From the NCBI GenBank assembly GCA_963530295.1, contig CAUSCF010000022.1, forward strand, positions 1 to 25,888: a DNA stretch of 25,888 nucleotides. Direction: 5' to 3'. The translations under genes were made by a program, and so were the position numbers. Of the stretch, positions 8,259 through 14,102 are shown piece by piece (the first letter of the stretch is position 1; the number at the start of each line of letters is the position of its first letter). The DNA is from JABCPE02 sp963530295. GTDB taxonomy: Bacteria > Bacteroidota > Bacteroidia > Flavobacteriales > Weeksellaceae. A model generated the notes under the pieces. That model saw only the letters and a program-made list of their open reading frames with translations, searched no databases and was not told where the DNA came from.

Positions 8259-8313
8259 CAAAAATACAATATTTTTACTTTACAAATGTATATCAAAAAT
8301 CTTGTTATCACAA
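8259..8313 (-). promoter_or_regulatory. promoter(s) of the M14 peptidase-PPTase unit
   Basis: Two perfect minus-strand TAnnTTTG elements are present. TACATTTG (plus 8283-8290) has a TTG 20 bases upstream (plus CAA 8311-8313). TATTTTTG (plus 8259-8266) has a TTG 16 bases upstream (plus CAA 8283-8285). The palindrome 8280-8291 covers the first -7 element and the -33 of the second. Confidence 0.5.
8280..8291. promoter_or_regulatory. TTACAnnTGTAA-type palindrome before the M14 gene
   Basis: TTACAAATGTAT matches the 10 fixed bases of the palindrome with one mismatch at the last base. It overlaps the minus-strand promoter of the M14 gene. It is a candidate operator for the XRE protein encoded at 9774. 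Confidence 0.5.
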
Positions 8314-8473
8314 TCTACTTCTGTCAATTTGTCAGTATATAAGTTTGTTAATTGTATTTTATTTAATTAAAAATTATTGTTTATTGTAAATCAGACTTTT
8401 ATGAGTTTTATATAATGTTATTTTTAATTTTACTTTAACTATAGAAATCACTGTTTTATAGAGTTTTTGAATA

Positions 8474-8485
8474 AAACATTTGTAA
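8474..8485. promoter_or_regulatory. TTACAnnTGTAA-type palindrome, weak left half
   Basis: AAACATTTGTAA has a perfect right half and two mismatches in the left half. It lies immediately upstream of the first terC -7 element, where an operator would block polymerase. Confidence 0.4.
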
Positions 8486-8497
8486 AACACCTGCATT

Positions 8498-8505
8498 TAC
8501 TTTTG
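8498..8505 (+). promoter_or_regulatory. -7 element of a distal terC promoter (TACTTTTG)
   Basis: This is a perfect TAnnTTTG 77 bases before the terC ATG. A TTG at 8480-8482 gives a rather short 15-base spacer. Palindromes lie on both sides of it. Confidence 0.45.
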
Positions 8506-8521
8506 TGTTAAAACTCACTGT

Positions 8522-8533
8522 TTACATTTGTTA
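8522..8533. promoter_or_regulatory. TTACAnnTGTAA-type palindrome before terC
   Basis: TTACATTTGTTA has one mismatch in the right half. It ends two bases before the TTG of the proximal terC promoter and lies just downstream of the distal one. Confidence 0.5.
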
Positions 8534-8535
8534 TC

Positions 8536-8563
8536 TTGAATCATTTTTTATTCAATATATTTG
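8536..8563 (+). promoter_or_regulatory. proximal terC promoter (TTG-N17-TATATTTG)
   Basis: TTG 8536-8538, a 17-base spacer and TATATTTG 8556-8563 match the Bacteroidota -33/-7 pattern. Transcription would start about 15 bases before the terC ATG. Confidence 0.6.
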
Positions 8564-8582
8564 CGAAATAAACTTTACAACA

Positions 8583-9626
8583 ATGTCAAACGAGATTATA
8601 TTTTTAATAAGTTTTTTATTATTTATTGGGCTAATATTAGCACTAGATTTAGGTGTTTTTGCTAAAAAAACAGGAAACATCAGCTTAAAACAAGCTGGGT
8701 TCATGAGTTTTTTTATGATATTCATTTCTGTAGTTTTTTATTTTATGTTGGTCAGCTATGGTCACCTACTCCACGGCATTGACAGCATGGAAAAACTACA
8801 ATACATTATAAATAAGAATTCTCATCCCGTGGATATCATTCCTAATAACCTAGAACACAGCATCCAGCTTTATAATATGAATTTAGGGCTTGAATACATG
8901 ACAGGATACATTGTGGAAAAGGCTCTTTCTGTGGATAATATTTTCGTTATTGTTCTTATATTCACTGCCTTTAATGTAGAAAAGGAGAACTATCACAGGG
9001 TTTTATTTTGGGGAGTTTTAGGGGCTATTGTGATGCGTTTTATTTTCATTTTCATAGGAGCAGCCCTGATTACTAAGTTTAGCTGGATTATGTATATTTT
9101 TGGAGGTTTCCTTATTTTCACAGGAGCAAAAATGTTTATGCCTGAAGATGAGGAGAAAATAGACACAGAAAACCACCCTGTCGTAAAGTTTGCAAATAGA
9201 TTTTTTAAGGTTCATAATCAATTTGTAGGTAATAAATTTTTTGTAACAATAGATGGTGTAAAAAAAATAACTCCACTATTTCTTGTTTTGATTATCATAG
9301 AATTTACAGATCTCATCTTTGCTGTGGATTCTATTCCAGCTATTTTCTCAGTGACCAAAGATCCATACATCGTATTTTTCTCCAATATTTTTGCCATCTT
9401 AGGACTTCGTTCCATGTTCTTTTTATTGGCTGGAATTATCGATAAGTTTAAATATCTAAAAATCGGATTAGCCTTTTTATTAGTTTTCATTGGGTTAAAA
9501 ATGATTTTACATTCGTACTTAAACGAATGGGGATTCACCACATCTCATTCTTTGATGATAATTTTAGGAATTTTGAGTGTAAGTATTTTTGCGTCATTAT
9601 TAGTTCCTGATAAAAAATCAAAATAA
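8583..9626 (+). CDS. TerC/Alx-family integral membrane protein
   Basis: The 347-residue inner-membrane protein has about nine hydrophobic segments and the two acidic TerC signatures: EKALSVDNIFV (112-122, Asp118) and EFTDLIFAVDSIPA (240-253, Asp243 and Asp249) inside membrane segments. Members such as Alx have been linked to manganese export and metal or tellurite resistance; the ion here is inferred from family only. A polar stretch between the second and third membrane segments (about 61-105) may be an enlarged periplasmic loop. I chose ATG 8583 because the longer frame from GTG 8505 runs through a clear promoter. xre follows on the same strand with its own promoter. Flanking palindromes suggest shared regulation. 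Confidence 0.88.
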   Translation: MSNEIIFLISFLLFIGLILALDLGVFAKKTGNISLKQAGFMSFFMIFISVVFYFMLVSYGHLLHGIDSMEKLQYIINKNSHPVDIIPNNLEHSIQLYNMNLGLEYMTGYIVEKALSVDNIFVIVLIFTAFNVEKENYHRVLFWGVLGAIVMRFIFIFIGAALITKFSWIMYIFGGFLIFTGAKMFMPEDEEKIDTENHPVVKFANRFFKVHNQFVGNKFFVTIDGVKKITPLFLVLIIIEFTDLIFAVDSIPAIFSVTKDPYIVFFSNIFAILGLRSMFFLLAGIIDKFKYLKIGLAFLLVFIGLKMILHSYLNEWGFTTSHSLMIILGILSVSIFASLLVPDKKSK

Positions 9627-9694
9627 ATTCTAAAAAATATTTTTACATATAAATAATTTATAATTTATTAAAATTGAATTATTTACAGTCTTAT

Positions 9695-9706
9695 TTACAA
9701 ATGTAA
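9695..9706. promoter_or_regulatory. perfect TTACAAATGTAA palindrome upstream of xre
   Basis: All ten fixed positions of TTACAnnTGTAA match. It is the most upstream full site of the xre cluster. A lone half site (TTACA 9683-9687) sits exactly 12 bases before it. Confidence 0.55.
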
Positions 9707-9727
9707 CAAAAGTAAAAATTAAATAAT

Positions 9728-9751
9728 TTACAAATGTTTTTACAAGTGTAA
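9728..9751. promoter_or_regulatory. two abutting TTACAnnTGTAA palindromes upstream of xre
   Basis: TTACAAATGTTT (9728-9739, two mismatches) is followed without a gap by the perfect TTACAAGTGTAA (9740-9751). Abutting sites 12 bases apart suggest cooperative binding of two dimers over the xre promoter. Confidence 0.55.
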
Positions 9752-9761
9752 AATATATTTT

Positions 9762-9773
9762 TTACATTTGTAT
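9762..9773. promoter_or_regulatory. TTACAnnTGTAA-type palindrome abutting the xre start codon
   Basis: TTACATTTGTAT has one mismatch. It ends at the base before the xre ATG and contains the xre -7 element, so occupancy would shut off xre itself. Confidence 0.55.
9763..9770 (+). promoter_or_regulatory. -7 element of xre (TACATTTG) next to the start codon
   Basis: A perfect TAnnTTTG ends three bases before the ATG, so the predicted transcript starts at or next to the start codon. No TTG is found at the -33 distance, which suits a weak or tightly regulated promoter. Confidence 0.5.
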
Positions 9774-10295
9774 ATGGATTTAAACAGTCGAGTTCAAAAA
9801 ATTATTAATTATTCTGAATTATCCTCTTCTGAATTTGCAGATGAAATAGGAGTTCAGCGGTCTAATATTTCTCATGTTCTTTCTGGAAGGAACAAACCTT
9901 CGCTTGATTTTCTCATGAAAATAAAAGATAGATTTCCTGAGATACAATGGGAATGGCTCATCGAAGGAAAAGGAGCAATGATTTTTTCTGAAGAAGAAAC
10001 AGCCTCTACTCCTTCTACTTATTTGCTAGAAGAAAGTAAAATAAATGATGATGAGCCTATCATCACAGGGCTTTTCTCTATTCCTTCTCAAGAAATGGAT
10101 GAAAATACAAAACAAGAAGAGGAGAAGTCTGAAATTTCGGAACCAATACAATATAATAATATAGTAGAAAATACTCCTGAAATTTCAGAAAACAAAAGTA
10201 TTCCAGAAACAGAAGCTCCCAGTGAAAAGGGCAACAACATAAAAAAAATCGTTTTCTTTTATGAAAATGGGAAATTTGAGGTTTTTGAGCCTTAA
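9774..10295 (+). CDS. XRE-family transcriptional regulator
   Basis: The 173-residue protein has an N-terminal Cro/C1-type helix-turn-helix (residues about 5-65, recognition region SSEFADEIGVQRSNISHVL). A long acidic, Pro/Ser/Thr-rich linker without predicted structure (about 72-150) leads to a short conserved-looking C-terminal beta hairpin, KIVFFYENGKFEVFEP. I chose ATG 9774 over the TTG at 9768, because the latter lies inside the -7 element. Four palindromic sites lie directly upstream and three more before terC and the M14 gene, so it is probably an autorepressor of this locus. Its signal is unknown. It is not surrounded by phage or toxin genes. Confidence 0.8.
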   Translation: MDLNSRVQKIINYSELSSSEFADEIGVQRSNISHVLSGRNKPSLDFLMKIKDRFPEIQWEWLIEGKGAMIFSEEETASTPSTYLLEESKINDDEPIITGLFSIPSQEMDENTKQEEEKSEISEPIQYNNIVENTPEISENKSIPETEAPSEKGNNIKKIVFFYENGKFEVFEP

Positions 10296-10310
10296 TTTTT
10301 GCTAACAATA

Positions 10311-10341
10311 TTTGGCAATATAATTTTTTTTATTAAATTTG
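10311..10341 (+). promoter_or_regulatory. strong promoter of rplS (TTTG-N19-TAAATTTG)
   Basis: TTTG at 10311-10314, a 19-base spacer and TAAATTTG at 10334-10341 match the Bacteroidota consensus fully. The predicted start is near 10345, leaving a leader of about 70 bases. Confidence 0.75.
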
Positions 10342-10344
10342 CAC

Positions 10345-10414
10345 CTCGTTAATCAACCTCTGACGAGAGCCGTGTATGTTGTTTGACTTTAAACCTTTTA
10401 TTTATTTATAAAAA
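10345..10414 (+). ncRNA. candidate ribosomal-protein leader of rplS
   Basis: The 5' leader of rplS starts with a hairpin: CTCGT (10345-10349) pairs with ACGAG (10363-10367) around a 13-base loop. A less structured stretch and a U/A-rich region follow up to the ATG. L19 leaders with autoregulatory function have been proposed in Flavobacteria. Position and GC content, in contrast to the AT-rich surroundings, fit such an element, but I cannot align it to the published model here. Confidence 0.45.
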
Positions 10415-10762
10415 ATGGATTTAATTAAGTATGTTCAGGACAAGTACATTACAAAAAAAGAGTTTCCTGAATTCAAAGCTGGTGATTCTATCACTGTTTA
10501 TTATGAAATCAAAGAAGGACAGAAAACAAGAACTCAGTTCTTCAAAGGAGTTGTTATTCAGTTAAGAGGAACTGGAGCTACTAAAACCTTCACTATCAGA
10601 AAAATGAGTGGTGATGTAGGTGTAGAAAGAGTATTCCCTATCAACATGCCTGCTCTACAAAAAATAGAAGTTGATAAGAGAGGTAAAGTTAGAAGAGCTA
10701 GAATCTACTACTTCAGAAGCCTTAGAGGTAAAAAAGCAAGAATCAAAGGTAGAGGTTTCTAA
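10415..10762 (+). CDS. rplS: 50S ribosomal protein L19
   Basis: L19 sits at the 30S-50S interface of the ribosome. The 115-residue protein has the standard length and signatures: FKAGDSITVYYEIKEG, TQFFKGVVIQLRGTG, TFTIRKMSGDVGVERVFPIN and the basic C terminus RGKVRRARIYYFRSLRGKKARIK. It stands alone rather than in the rpsP-rimM-trmD-rplS operon of Proteobacteria. It has a strong promoter, a structured leader and its own terminator, which is convergent with phoH. Confidence 0.98.
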   Translation: MDLIKYVQDKYITKKEFPEFKAGDSITVYYEIKEGQKTRTQFFKGVVIQLRGTGATKTFTIRKMSGDVGVERVFPINMPALQKIEVDKRGKVRRARIYYFRSLRGKKARIKGRGF

Positions 10763-10782
10763 TCTAAACCTTAGACATAATA

Positions 10783-10810
10783 AAAAAACCCATGAAATCA
10801 TGGGTTTTTT
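10783..10810. terminator. bidirectional terminator between rplS and phoH
   Basis: CCCATGA (10789-10795) and TCATGGG (10798-10804) form the stem, with A's before and T's after. The phoH stop codon follows directly at 10811. Confidence 0.85.
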
Positions 10811-11758
10811 TTATTTCTTTTCGCTTTGGTTATACGCCAAAATTATTTTTTTTACGATAGGATGCCTTACTACATCAGATTCATTCAGGTGTATAAATCC
10901 TATTTCTTCCACATTTTGGAGGATTTTCATAGCTTCCTGTAATCCAGACTGTTGATTTTTAGGCAAATCTATCTGGCTCGGGTCTCCTGTAATGATAAAT
11001 TTAGCATTCATTCCCATTCTCGTAAGAAACATTTTCATTTGCGAATGAGTTGTATTTTGGGCTTCATCTAAAATTACAAAAGCATCATCCAAGGTTCTCC
11101 CTCGCATAAAAGCAAGCGGCGCCACTTCTATCACTCTTTTTTCTATAAAATTTTCCAATCTTTCGTGTGGAATCATATCATGGAGAGCATCATATAATGG
11201 CTGTAAATACGGATCCAGTTTTTCCTTCAAATCCCCTGGGAGAAACCCTAAGCTCTCTCCTGCCTCAACAGCTGGCCTTGTGAGGATAATGCGTTTTACA
11301 TTTTTTTCTTTAAGGGCTTTTACCGCCAGAGCTACACTCGTGTAGGTTTTCCCTGTTCCCGCAGGACCAATAGCAAAAACCATATCCTTTTTTTCGGATT
11401 CTTTGACTAGTTTTTTTAGATTGGTCGTTTTTGCCTTTATTATTTTTCCATTAACACCTTTTACAATGATGTCTTGGTCAAAAATCAGCTGTTTTTCGGT
11501 TTCATCTTTTATGCTCAAGATATTTTCTACATCTTTTAGCTCTATTGTATGATGATTCTGAATAAATTTTACAATATCATCCAGTTTTTGCTCTAAAATA
11601 TCCAATGCCTGCTGATTTCCAGCCGCAAAGATATAACTGTCACGACCTGTAATTTTTAGGGTCGGGAATGTAGATTTTATCAAGTTAAAATATTGATTTT
11701 GAACACCATAAAAGGTTTTAGTGTCAATGTCTTTTATTTCGTAATTTAATTCAAACAT
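10811..11758 (-). CDS. PhoH-family ATPase
   Basis: PhoH-like proteins are cytoplasmic RNA-associated ATPases often found near ybeY; their exact role is unsettled. The 315-residue protein has an N-terminal KH-like part (to about residue 70), Walker A GPAGTGKTY (131-139), the family's LTRPAVEAGESLGFLPGD (159-176), Walker B VILDEAQN (228-235) and the ITGDPSQIDL motif (256-265). Length is usual for the PhoL type. It is divergent from the SAM hydroxide adenosyltransferase gene across 72 bases. ybeY is not in the window. Confidence 0.93.
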   Translation of the reverse strand: MFELNYEIKDIDTKTFYGVQNQYFNLIKSTFPTLKITGRDSYIFAAGNQQALDILEQKLDDIVKFIQNHHTIELKDVENILSIKDETEKQLIFDQDIIVKGVNGKIIKAKTTNLKKLVKESEKKDMVFAIGPAGTGKTYTSVALAVKALKEKNVKRIILTRPAVEAGESLGFLPGDLKEKLDPYLQPLYDALHDMIPHERLENFIEKRVIEVAPLAFMRGRTLDDAFVILDEAQNTTHSQMKMFLTRMGMNAKFIITGDPSQIDLPKNQQSGLQEAMKILQNVEEIGFIHLNESDVVRHPIVKKIILAYNQSEKK

Positions 11759-11791
11759 TTATTTTATTAAAGATTTATTGTTTTAAATATC

Positions 11792-11799
11792 CAAAAATA
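11792..11799 (-). promoter_or_regulatory. -7 element of phoH, TATTTTTG on minus strand
   Basis: The plus strand reads CAAAAATA, a perfect minus-strand TAnnTTTG 33 bases before the phoH ATG. No TTG at -33. Confidence 0.5.
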
Positions 11800-11804
11800 A
11801 GCAA

Positions 11805-11812
11805 TATCTTTG
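11805..11812 (+). promoter_or_regulatory. -7 element of the SAM hydrolase gene (TATCTTTG)
   Basis: This is a perfect TAnnTTTG 18 bases before the ATG at 11831. TTG at 11778-11780 lies 24 bases upstream, a little long. It is back to back with the phoH element. Confidence 0.55.
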
Positions 11813-11830
11813 TAAAATAGAAAAAATACG

Positions 11831-12655
11831 ATGTCGATTATTACACTTACTACAGATTTAGGGACGAAAGACCACAAAGTTGCAAGCATTAAAGGAAGTA
11901 TTCTCAGTTTGGAGAAGAATGTTCCTATTGTAGATATTACGCATCATATTAAGCCTCACGACATAATACAGACCGCATACATTGTCAGAAACTCTTATTC
12001 GCATTTTCCGAAAAGGAGCATCCACATGATTGCAGTGGATTGTTTTTATCATAAAGATAGAAAATTTTTAGTTTTAGAAGCGAACGGACATTATTTCATA
12101 ATGCCTGATAATGGGCTTTTTAGCTTAATTTTTCCAGAGATAAAACCTGAAAAAATCTATGAAATTTCTCACAATGCGTCTGATGATGATAGAGTATTCA
12201 CGCCCATAGATATTTTTGTGCCTATGGCTGTACATTTGTACAAAGGAAATGACACCAAACTTATAGGAAAGCAAATCAGAAGTATAAAAGAAGTAGTTTT
12301 CCCAAAACCTAACTACAATGAAGCCCAAAAAATGATTGCAGGAGAAATCGTCTATATCGACCATTTTGGGAATGCTGTTTCTAATATCAGCAAGGAAATT
12401 TTTGAAAAGCATCTTTCAGGAAACCAAAATTTTAAAATAAAATTCAGGGAATGTTCGATGAAAAATATAGTCAAAAAACATACTGATATTATCACAGATT
12501 GGGAAAAGGAAAATCTTTTCTTGGCAAAAGAATTGGCTTTATTCAATGAGGCTGACTTGCTGGAAATTGCCATGTACAAAGGAAGTAAGACCAACGGAGC
12601 TGCTCCTCTAATGGGACTAAATATCGGTGAAAAAATATATGTTGAATTTAGCTGA
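11831..12655 (+). CDS. SAM hydroxide adenosyltransferase (SAM hydrolase) family
   Basis: Members of this family (formerly DUF62, related to fluorinases) split S-adenosylmethionine into adenosine and methionine using an activated water. The 274-residue protein shows TLTTDLGTKDHKVASIKG (5-22, with Asp9 for the ribose), VDITHHIKPHDIIQTA, the PDNG motif (92-95) and YIDHFGNAVSNI (175-186) at the domain border. These are in the usual order and the length is normal, so it is probably a cytosolic enzyme. It is convergent with the DUF1599 gene with only two bases between the stop codons and no terminator hairpin. Confidence 0.88.
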   Translation: MSIITLTTDLGTKDHKVASIKGSILSLEKNVPIVDITHHIKPHDIIQTAYIVRNSYSHFPKRSIHMIAVDCFYHKDRKFLVLEANGHYFIMPDNGLFSLIFPEIKPEKIYEISHNASDDDRVFTPIDIFVPMAVHLYKGNDTKLIGKQIRSIKEVVFPKPNYNEAQKMIAGEIVYIDHFGNAVSNISKEIFEKHLSGNQNFKIKFRECSMKNIVKKHTDIITDWEKENLFLAKELALFNEADLLEIAMYKGSKTNGAAPLMGLNIGEKIYVEFS

Positions 12656-12657
12656 TT

Positions 12658-13200
12658 CTATTTTTCGGATAATTTTATAAGGCAGAAAACTGCATAATTC
12701 AGCATATCAAAATAGTTGGCTTCTAAGCCTTCGGATACTAATGTTTTACCTTCGTTATCTTCTATCTGCTTGGTTCTCAGTATTTTTTGATAAATCAAAT
12801 CAGTCATTGAACTGATTCTCATATCGCGCCAAACTTCACCATAATCGTGATTTTTCTTCTCCATCAAGTCTCTTGCTTTTTGGATAAAATCATCATAAAG
12901 CGCTAGAATTTCGGCTTTATCTTCTTTGCCCAAAACCTCTGAAACTCCCCTATCTAGCTGGATAAGAGCAATAATGGAATAATTTACAATCGCTATAAAT
13001 CCCTCCTCTTCATCTTCATCTATCATCTTTTTGTCGGTCATCTGCAGAGTTCGGATTCTATTAACTTTGATGTAAATTTGGTCCGTCACCGAGCTGGGAC
13101 GCAGCACTCGCCACGCAGCTCCATAATCTGCTAATTTCTTCTCAAAAAGACTTCTACAAACTGCAGAAATTTCATTATATTGATTTATAGTGTTTTGCAT
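12658..13200 (-). CDS. DUF1599 protein with two tandem repeats
   Basis: The 180-residue all-helical protein belongs to the DUF1599 family, of unknown function and listed by Pfam among nucleotide-modification-associated domains. It is an internal duplication. Unit 1 (about 17-83) and unit 2 (about 112-178) share EKK..DYG..WR..R.SS.TD.IY.K..R near the start and a NY/LNY helix with LIxL at the end. Each unit has acidic and arginine residues that could form a metal/nucleotide site as in MazG-like pyrophosphatases, but that is inference. I chose ATG 13200 over an in-frame TTG at 13221. It is divergent from folP across 47 bases. Confidence 0.8.
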   Translation of the reverse strand: MQNTINQYNEISAVCRSLFEKKLADYGAAWRVLRPSSVTDQIYIKVNRIRTLQMTDKKMIDEDEEEGFIAIVNYSIIALIQLDRGVSEVLGKEDKAEILALYDDFIQKARDLMEKKNHDYGEVWRDMRISSMTDLIYQKILRTKQIEDNEGKTLVSEGLEANYFDMLNYAVFCLIKLSEK

Positions 13201-13218
13201 TTTGATAAAATATTCGCC

Positions 13219-13226
13219 CAAAGATA
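13219..13226 (-). promoter_or_regulatory. -7 element of the DUF1599 gene, TATCTTTG on minus strand
   Basis: The plus strand CAAAGATA gives a perfect minus-strand TAnnTTTG 18 bases before the ATG. The 47-base divergent gap also holds the folP element. Confidence 0.55.
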
Positions 13227-13235
13227 AGAAATTAT

Positions 13236-13243
13236 TATTTTTG
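13236..13243 (+). promoter_or_regulatory. -7 element of folP (TATTTTTG) next to the start codon
   Basis: This perfect TAnnTTTG ends four bases before the folP ATG, which predicts a leaderless or nearly leaderless mRNA. Confidence 0.5.
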
Positions 13244-13247
13244 TAGT

Positions 13248-14084
13248 ATGAAAAATTTACAGTTATTTTCTATCAATTGCCGTGGAGTTCTTCTGGATTT
13301 GACAATTCCAAAAATCATGGGAATTCTCAATCTGACACCAGACAGCTTCTCTGATGGAGGAAAATTTAATGATGAAATTTCAGCTCTAAAACAAACCGAA
13401 AAAATGCTTTCCGAAGGAGCTTCTATCATAGACATAGGTGCACAATCTACCCGCCCGAACGCTACATTTCTCACTGCAAATGAGGAAATTAACCGACTGA
13501 AAAATATTATTTCATCCATCAAAAAGGAATTTCCTCAGGCATTGATTTCACTAGATACTTTTCATAGCGAAGTTGTCTATTTTGGGTATAATGAGGGCAT
13601 TGACATCATCAATGATATTTCTGGCGGACAATACGACCCTAATATGTTCCCTACGGCAGCTAAAACACAGCTTCCATACATCCTGACGCATGGTAATTCC
13701 ACCTACAAAACCATGCACGAAAAGGAAGATTATCAAGATATTATCCTCGTTCTGAATCAATTCTTTTCCAAAAAAACAGCGGAATTACTAGATTTAGGAG
13801 TGAAGGACATTATCCTAGACCCTGGTTTTGGTTTTGGGAAAACTATTGAAAATCAAAACCAAATGGTGGAAGAATTAGAACATATTTCCTTCGGAAGATA
13901 TCCTATTTTAGTGGGAATTTCACGGAAATCCTTTATTTATAAACCTCTTGGGAAATCGCCACATGACATCAACGAAGAAACCCAGCAGCTTCACCTAAAA
14001 ATGCTGAAAAAAGGAGCTAAAATCCTGCGTGTTCACGATGTTGCAGAAGCAGAACGAACCCTTCAAAACTTTTTATCATTGTAA
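13248..14084 (+). CDS. folP: dihydropteroate synthase
   Basis: FolP condenses 6-hydroxymethyl-7,8-dihydropterin pyrophosphate with p-aminobenzoate in folate synthesis and is the sulfonamide target. The 278-residue TIM-barrel protein shows the two signatures IMGILNLTPDSFSDGG (23-38) and GASIIDIGAQSTRP (57-70). It also has SLDTFHSEV, INDISGGQYD, DIILDPGFGFGKT (with the substrate-binding Asp), VGISRKSFI and a C-terminal RVHDVAE. Length and motifs are normal. kbl follows after 18 bases on the same strand, so the two are probably one operon. Confidence 0.96.
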   Translation: MKNLQLFSINCRGVLLDLTIPKIMGILNLTPDSFSDGGKFNDEISALKQTEKMLSEGASIIDIGAQSTRPNATFLTANEEINRLKNIISSIKKEFPQALISLDTFHSEVVYFGYNEGIDIINDISGGQYDPNMFPTAAKTQLPYILTHGNSTYKTMHEKEDYQDIILVLNQFFSKKTAELLDLGVKDIILDPGFGFGKTIENQNQMVEELEHISFGRYPILVGISRKSFIYKPLGKSPHDINEETQQLHLKMLKKGAKILRVHDVAEAERTLQNFLSL

Positions 14085-14102
14085 TTTATAAAAAATATAG
14101 AT

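Larger units (their letters stand above)
8235..8582. other. divergent intergenic region M14 peptidase / terC
   Basis: These 348 bases contain no credible gene or RNA. They hold promoters in both directions and three copies of the TTACAnnTGTAA-type palindrome (8280-8291, 8474-8485, 8522-8533). The middle part (about 8320-8460) is plain AT-rich sequence in which I see nothing further. I looked for a yybP-ykoY-type manganese riboswitch before terC and saw none. Confidence 0.6.

Noticed and set aside
8505..8582. 26-residue N-terminal extension of the TerC protein from GTG 8505
   Set aside because: It runs through an operator-like palindrome and a consensus promoter; the family starts at the first membrane segment, as from ATG 8583.
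8235..8582. Manganese (yybP-ykoY) riboswitch before terC
   Set aside because: Neither its conserved loops nor a GC-rich multi-branched fold is visible; the region is AT-rich with promoter and palindrome elements only.
12230..12241. GTACATTTGTAC inside the SAM hydrolase gene, similar to the XRE palindrome
   Set aside because: It mismatches both outer bases and lies within coding sequence with no promoter; a chance match. Other near matches such as 8207-8218 in the M14 gene are likewise AT-rich coincidences.
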